A stretch of 39,809 bases of DNA, taken from assembly GCF_000346755.1 (NCBI RefSeq), contig NZ_ANNV01000112.1, positions 1 to 39,809 of the forward strand, written 5' to 3'. The stretch comes from Pseudomonas sp. CBZ-4 (GTDB lineage Bacteria > Pseudomonadota > Gammaproteobacteria > Pseudomonadales > Pseudomonadaceae). A program made the position numbers and the translations under genes. Positions 35,781 through 39,809 of the stretch are shown piece after piece (position 1 is the stretch's first letter; each line of letters opens with the position of its first letter). The notes beneath the pieces are model-generated. The model did not search any database and was not told the origin of the DNA. It saw only the letters and a list, made by a program, of their open reading frames with translations.

Positions 35781-36714
35781 CGTTGGTCCATTCCCATTCC
35801 AGGCTGTCATAGAGCTTCATCAAGCCGCGATTGTTGTTCGTAAACTCGACGCCGCGTTGCAGCTCTACTGCGTTGTCGACCACGGCCGCGCGCACGCCCT
35901 CGAGCGAGGGCCGCGCGAGTTGATCGATCACGGTGATCCAGGCGTTCAGATCGGCGCGGAAGAAATTCTTCGCGACCAACTCGACCGTTTCCTTGAACAC
36001 CTGCTTTCCGTCTTTGGAGAGCTGCCAATAGATATCCCGCGCCAACACCGCAAACTGCGAGCCATGGCTCCACTCGTCCTTGGCATGGGCGTTGACCGCC
36101 GCGAGAAACATCGGCTGGATCGACGTCGCGTTCGCCAGCAGGTCCAGGTAATCGGTGATGTGGTTCTCTGTGCAGCAGGCCGTGGCGATACGCGCTATGC
36201 GGCGCTTCCATTCGCTATCCAGCCCATGGATATAGGTGTTCATGACATTCACGAGGTGAAAGTCCGCAGGAAACAAGGCGAGTTGCCGGTTGGCCCGCAC
36301 CTCATCACAGGTGAGCACGGCCAGCAGCGTGTGGTAGCCCTCGTCCGTCATGGCTTCGGCCATTGAGCGCGCCATCTCGGGGCCGACACTGTTGTCTTGC
36401 CGCGAACGAATGACTTCGATACAGGCCGGCGTGACCAAATCGGTTTCAATAAAAATGGTATTGCTCTGATAGATAATCCACCCGGCAGAGAGCAGGTCGT
36501 TCTTATCTTGAGGGTCCAGGGCGCGCCACGCGTCGAACGACGAGAAGGGCACCATCGACTCCATAAAGTCGGGGGCATGCATATCAAACGCAAGGCTGGT
36601 GATACCTTTAAAGCGCATGACTTCGGCGTCAAACGACCAACTTTGGCTGATGCGCTCAATCACTTCCCGCGAGTAATCACGGGTTTCAATATCCATTGCA
36701 CTATGACGCGACAT
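35767..36714 (-). CDS. AurF-type diiron N-oxygenase
   Basis: A 315-residue protein of the p-aminobenzoate N-oxygenase AurF family, which oxidises amines to hydroxylamine, nitroso or nitro groups. All seven diiron ligands of AurF (as I recall them: E101, E136, H139, E196, H223, E227, H230) have counterparts with nearly the same spacing: E90, E125, H128, E183, H210, E214 and H217, in FIETDLV, TDEGYH, CTENH and HAKDEWSH. The start is the ATG at 36714, inside the end of the dioxygenase gene. Relatives act in natural-product pathways such as aureothin and the diazeniumdiolate signals. The amine substrate here is unknown. Confidence 0.88.
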   Translation of the reverse strand: MSRHSAMDIETRDYSREVIERISQSWSFDAEVMRFKGITSLAFDMHAPDFMESMVPFSSFDAWRALDPQDKNDLLSAGWIIYQSNTIFIETDLVTPACIEVIRSRQDNSVGPEMARSMAEAMTDEGYHTLLAVLTCDEVRANRQLALFPADFHLVNVMNTYIHGLDSEWKRRIARIATACCTENHITDYLDLLANATSIQPMFLAAVNAHAKDEWSHGSQFAVLARDIYWQLSKDGKQVFKETVELVAKNFFRADLNAWITVIDQLARPSLEGVRAAVVDNAVELQRGVEFTNNNRGLMKLYDSLEWEWTNDDRQ

Positions 36715-37474
36715 GCTCAGCCCCTTGCGCCGTGAATTCCAGAAACAACATATCCCGCGAGGCGACGCCATCGTCTGCCGTGTTCATTTGACTGACGCTG
36801 TGATACACCTTGGAATCATCAAAGATCACCAGGTCGCCATAACGCTTGAGGGTGAAACTTTCGAGCAGGGCCTTGTCATTGTCATAGATGGAGTTTTCTG
36901 CACCGGTGCAATTGTCCGTGCGGTTAACGCAAAACAAACTGGAAAACGTCACACCGTCTTTATGTATGCCTTCCGGTGTCGGAAAGCCGGCAACACCGCG
37001 CGACGATGTAATCCGCACTTGGTGCAAATAGACCTGCCACACCGCCACATCCTTATAGCGAGTAAAGATCGCCACATAATCGCGAATCATGCGTTTTATA
37101 AACGGGTGCGTCGCAATGTAGGGAGTAATCGGTTCAAAGTAGCGGTCCACGCCGCCATTCAAGGTGTTCGTGTACTTGTCCTGGAAGAACGGCCGATGCG
37201 GAAGAATACCGATTTCATCGTTGAGCACACTGTAGCGAAGTTCGGTAAACCGGCGCCGACGGTATTTGCCGCCGTCCGCCATAAACTCATCCGGTGGCAA
37301 GCTGTCCCACGTCTGCAGGAACGCTCGCCAGTCCTCGGAACGATGGGCCAGCGTTACAAAATAGTTGAAATAGTTACCCACCCAATAACCGCCGTGCCTG
37401 AGTTGCTGCTCAATCAGATCAGAGGTGCTTTGCACAGTTGACAATGAACGGGCTGCAGAGCCTTCATACTTCAT
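36701..37474 (-). CDS. 2-oxoglutarate/Fe(II) dioxygenase, free amino acid hydroxylase type
   Basis: A 257-residue dioxygenase of the family (PF10014 as I recall it) that includes L-isoleucine 4-hydroxylase (IDO) and related enzymes acting on free aliphatic amino acids. The iron triad is H171-x-D173 in PEGIHKDGVTF and H225 in KVYHSVSQM; R240 in ASRDMLFLEF is placed to bind the 2-oxoglutarate carboxylate. AAGGA lies 10 bases before the ATG. It follows the LysE gene by 13 bp and overlaps the AurF-like gene by 14 bp, so the two oxygenases are probably made together. The predicted reaction is hydroxylation or sulfoxidation of a free amino acid. Confidence 0.85.
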   Translation of the reverse strand: MKYEGSAARSLSTVQSTSDLIEQQLRHGGYWVGNYFNYFVTLAHRSEDWRAFLQTWDSLPPDEFMADGGKYRRRRFTELRYSVLNDEIGILPHRPFFQDKYTNTLNGGVDRYFEPITPYIATHPFIKRMIRDYVAIFTRYKDVAVWQVYLHQVRITSSRGVAGFPTPEGIHKDGVTFSSLFCVNRTDNCTGAENSIYDNDKALLESFTLKRYGDLVIFDDSKVYHSVSQMNTADDGVASRDMLFLEFTAQGAEHVAS

Positions 37475-37487
37475 AGATAGTTATCCT

Positions 37488-38123
37488 TCAATGGATGGTA
37501 GAGAACCCTAATGCCGCACCAAAAAATACGAAGAATACAGCGACTACTTTGGAACCGATTCTACTGGCGGAGGGCGACGTCAACTTCGACGCGATCCTGG
37601 TCGCCACGACGGCGTAACAGGAAAGAATCGAAAACTTTATCAGTGCACTGATAACCACAAGAAACGCAAAGAACTGAAGATCGGGCGTGCCACTTTTTTC
37701 GAACTGCGGCAGCAGCGCGGTAAAGTACACCAGCGCCTTGGGATTACTGATGCCGATCAAAAAGGACTGGGCCCATTGGCGCGTCAACGCGGGCGCCCTG
37801 ACAACAGGTGCATCAGCACTGGCAGTACTCATGATCGCGCGGCTTTTCTTGAATGCGCCAACCCCCAAGTAAACAAGATACGCCGCACCGGCCAGTTTCA
37901 ATGCATTGAACATCGACGGATGCTCTGCAAAAAAAGTGGCAATCCCCAATGACGAGATCAAGCCCATGATCAAGATGGCAAACACATCACCGGTCAATAC
38001 GCCAATCGCTTTCAATGGCCCATACTTGATTGAGTTATTCACCAGGAACACCGTTGACGGCCCTGGCGAACCGGCCTGCACCATCGTGATCAGAATGAAC
38101 GACAGCCACGCATAGATAGTCAT
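37488..38123 (-). CDS. LysE/RhtB family amino acid exporter
   Basis: A 211-residue inner-membrane exporter with the LysE-family start MTIYAWLSFILITMVQAGSP and the GSPGPSTVFLV signature (18-28), followed by GDVFAI and a second-half segment FLIGISNPKALVYF. Five or six membrane segments are visible. Family members export lysine, homoserine, threonine and related compounds; AmbA, in the oxyvinylglycine AMB cluster of P. aeruginosa, is of this kind. The start at 38123 follows CCGGAG; 24 codons above it are not conserved. As first gene of the cassette it likely exports the product. Confidence 0.9.
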   Translation of the reverse strand: MTIYAWLSFILITMVQAGSPGPSTVFLVNNSIKYGPLKAIGVLTGDVFAILIMGLISSLGIATFFAEHPSMFNALKLAGAAYLVYLGVGAFKKSRAIMSTASADAPVVRAPALTRQWAQSFLIGISNPKALVYFTALLPQFEKSGTPDLQFFAFLVVISALIKFSILSCYAVVATRIASKLTSPSASRIGSKVVAVFFVFFGAALGFSTIH

Positions 38124-38196
38124 GCTTAAACTCCGGACAGATACAACTGGACGATTAGACTTTCCGGCACTTGCATTAAGACGGGCCCAACGCAAC

Positions 38197-38220
38197 TTAA
38201 CGAATAAGCTATTGTTAACG
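38197..38220 (-). promoter_or_regulatory. Direct repeats upstream of the lysE-oxygenase operon
   Basis: TTAACG occurs at 38197-38202 and again at 38215-38220, 18 bp apart start to start, about 75-95 bp before the first start codon of the operon. MocR-type regulators commonly bind spaced direct repeats, so this is a candidate site for the cassette's own regulator. Inference only. Confidence 0.4.
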
Positions 38221-38351
38221 CTACTCGGTACTTAATTAAGATCCAGAAAAACCACTTCTTTAGTGCACAGTTGAATGCCCGGCCATCTGTATGGTGGTTT
38301 TTTTCAGCATCTGTACCAGAGCAGGCACGCCATGTTTTTCTGGGAGAAGAC

Positions 38352-38380
38352 GAAAAAAAACCGGCGCCAGGCGCCGGTTT
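38352..38380 (-). terminator. Terminator of the M20 hydrolase gene
   Basis: AAACCGGCGCC and GGCGCCGGTTT form an 11-bp stem; on the minus strand it runs into TTTTTCG. It lies about 50 bp beyond the hydrolase stop. Confidence 0.9.
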
Positions 38381-38429
38381 GTGCGGGTGGACGCGCCAGG
38401 TGGCGCATCCGCGAGTGATGAAAAATGCG

Positions 38430-39713
38430 TCAGGCGGCCATCTGGCGCCCCGCTATCGCGGCGGAGGCGGCAACCATCGCCCGCAGCAACACGGCACAGC
38501 CCGCTGCCAGATCATCCGGTGCGGCGTTCTCGATTTCGTTATGGCTGATGCCCCCTTCACAGGGCACAAAGATCATGCCTGCCGGCCCCAACTCGGCCAC
38601 GAAGATTGCGTCATGCCCTGCCCCGCTGACGATGTCCATGTTTGACAGGCCCAAGCCATTGGCCGCATCGCGTACGGCGTCCACGCAACCTTTGTCGAAA
38701 TACAGCGGCGGGAAGTCCGCCGTCGGCTCCATCTCAAAGCTCAAGCCATGCTTGGCGCAGGTCTCATCGATCACCGTGCGCACCTGGGCAATCATCGAAT
38801 CCAAGCGCGCCGGCTCCAGGTGACGAAAGTCCAGGGTCATGCGCACCTCGCCGGGGATCACATTGCGCGAACCCGGATAGGCTTGCAGGCAGCCCACCGT
38901 GCCACACGCGTGGGGCTGGTGCCCCAGCGCCGCCGTATTCACGGCGGCGACCACGGCGGCTGCGCCTACCAGGGCATCCTTGCGCAGGTGCATCGGCGTC
39001 GGCCCCGCATGGGCTTCGACGCCACGCAGTTTCAGGTCGAACCACTTCTGGCCCAGCGCGCCCAGTACCACGCCGATGGTCTTTTTCTCATCCTCAAGAA
39101 TCGGCCCCTGTTCGATATGCGCTTCGAAATACGCGCCGACCTTGTGCCCGCTCTCCGGCCGTGTACCGGCGTAGCCAATGGCGTTCAACGCAGCGCCTAC
39201 CGAGACGCCATCGGCATCGACCTTGCCCAGGGTGTCCGCCAGGCTGAATTTTTCGGCAAACACGCCCGAGCCCATCATGCACGGCGGGAAGCGCGAGCCT
39301 TCCTCGTTGGTCCACACCACCACTTCCAGCGGCGCCTCGGTTTCCACGTTGAGGTCGTTGAGGGTGCGCAGCACTTCCACACCGGCGAGCACGCCGAAAC
39401 AACCGTCAAACTTGCCGCCGGTGGGCTGGGTGTCGATATGGCTGCCGGTCATCACCGGTGGCAGGTCGGGGTTGCGCCCGGGGCGGCGGGCGAAGATGTT
39501 GCCGATGCCGTCGATGGTCACGGTGCAACCGGCGTCTTTGCACCACTGCACGAACAGGTCGCGGGCCTGGCGGTCGAGGTCGGTGAGGGCCAGGCGGCAC
39601 ACGCCGCCCTTGGGTGTGGCGCCGAGCTTGGCGAGGTCCATCAGGGACTGCCACAAACGGTCGCGGTTGATGTGCTGACGGGTGGATTGCAGAACGTCGA
39701 GGGCAGCGTTCAT
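38430..39713 (-). CDS. Zn-dependent M20 amidohydrolase (N-carbamoyl-amino acid / beta-ureidopropionase type)
   Basis: A 427-residue enzyme of the hydantoinase/carbamoylase branch of peptidase family M20, which removes the carbamoyl group from N-carbamoyl amino acids, N-carbamoyl-beta-alanine or allantoate. Metal-binding residues are visible: H92 and D103 (GSHIDTQPTGGKFDG), E137-E138 (TNEEGSRF), H199 (FEAHIEQGP) and a C-terminal His in GGISHNEIE. GAGGAG lies 6 bases before the ATG. In Pseudomonas such enzymes often accompany dihydropyrimidinase in pyrimidine breakdown, but the upstream side lies outside the window, so the substrate is open. It is unlikely to belong to the oxygenase cassette because a terminator separates them. 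Confidence 0.88.
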   Translation of the reverse strand: MNAALDVLQSTRQHINRDRLWQSLMDLAKLGATPKGGVCRLALTDLDRQARDLFVQWCKDAGCTVTIDGIGNIFARRPGRNPDLPPVMTGSHIDTQPTGGKFDGCFGVLAGVEVLRTLNDLNVETEAPLEVVVWTNEEGSRFPPCMMGSGVFAEKFSLADTLGKVDADGVSVGAALNAIGYAGTRPESGHKVGAYFEAHIEQGPILEDEKKTIGVVLGALGQKWFDLKLRGVEAHAGPTPMHLRKDALVGAAAVVAAVNTAALGHQPHACGTVGCLQAYPGSRNVIPGEVRMTLDFRHLEPARLDSMIAQVRTVIDETCAKHGLSFEMEPTADFPPLYFDKGCVDAVRDAANGLGLSNMDIVSGAGHDAIFVAELGPAGMIFVPCEGGISHNEIENAAPDDLAAGCAVLLRAMVAASAAIAGRQMAA

Positions 39714-39777
39714 GGGGATCTCCTCAGGCTACATTTCTTATGGATTGAACTCGCTTCAACAGGTCGGCGCTGGCTTT

Positions 39778-39802
39778 TGTGGGAGCTGGCTTGCCTGCGA
39801 TG
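39778..39802. repeat. REP half-element at the right edge
   Basis: TGTGGGAGCTGGCTTGCCTG followed by CGATG matches the left arm of the REPIN at 10103-10193. Its partner, if any, lies beyond the window. Confidence 0.75.
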
Positions 39803-39809
39803 CAGACCC

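Larger units (their letters stand above)
38124..38429. other. Intergenic region: cassette leader and M20 gene terminator
   Basis: This 306-bp stretch is visibly more A+T-rich than its surroundings. It holds the putative operator repeats (38197-38220), the palindrome CTTAATTAAG (38231-38240) and the terminator at 38352-38380. I see no gene. Confidence 0.6.

Overview
The window looks like chromosome of a fluorescent Pseudomonas, most likely the P. fluorescens group. The reasons are the high G+C, the housekeeping block folD / tRNA-Arg-His-Leu-His / tig-clpP-clpX-lon-hupB-ppiD, which I recall in this order from Pseudomonas, and the REP-type hairpins (GTGGGAGC..GGCTTGCC..GCGAT) that are common in that group. 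No phage, IS element, rRNA or CRISPR array is visible.

Layout. 1-3.8 kb: a YebC/YeeN-type regulator, then a LysR regulator divergent from phnW-phnX, which degrade 2-aminoethylphosphonate. 3.9-9.8 kb: cytochrome b561, a PLP-dependent D-cysteine desulfhydrase/ACC deaminase-like enzyme, fadH, and a coupled pair made of a nitrilase-fold protein lacking its catalytic cysteine and an AraC regulator. 9.8-13.3 kb: a 28-residue micro-ORF with a dyad in front, a REPIN hairpin, a DUF2242-type lipoprotein, and a divergent LysR/MFS pair. 13.3-21.8 kb (minus strand): protein folding and turnover genes tig, clpP, clpX, lon, hupB and ppiD, with a tRNA-shaped RNA candidate between hupB and ppiD. 22.2-22.7 kb: four tRNAs from one promoter. 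23-27.5 kb: folD, an alpha/beta hydrolase, pbpG, a C39-like lipoprotein lacking its catalytic Cys and His, a 51-residue membrane protein and a small lipoprotein. 27.7-33.4 kb: a tripartite RND efflux operon in the order permease, adaptor, outer-membrane factor. 33.5-38.1 kb: an accessory cassette. 38.4-39.7 kb: an M20-family N-carbamoyl-amino-acid/beta-ureidopropionate hydrolase.

The best candidate for an undescribed system is the cassette at 33.5-38.1 kb. A MocR-type regulator (GntR HTH plus aminotransferase fold) faces a tightly packed five-gene operon: LysE-type amino acid exporter, 2-oxoglutarate/Fe(II) dioxygenase of the free amino acid hydroxylase type, AurF-type diiron N-oxygenase, [2Fe-2S] ferredoxin and GNAT acetyltransferase. 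The metal ligands of both oxygenases are present. No NRPS or PKS is nearby, so I infer a pathway that hydroxylates and N-oxidises a free amino acid or small amine, with export and possibly acetylation for self-protection. I do not recognise it as a characterised pathway.
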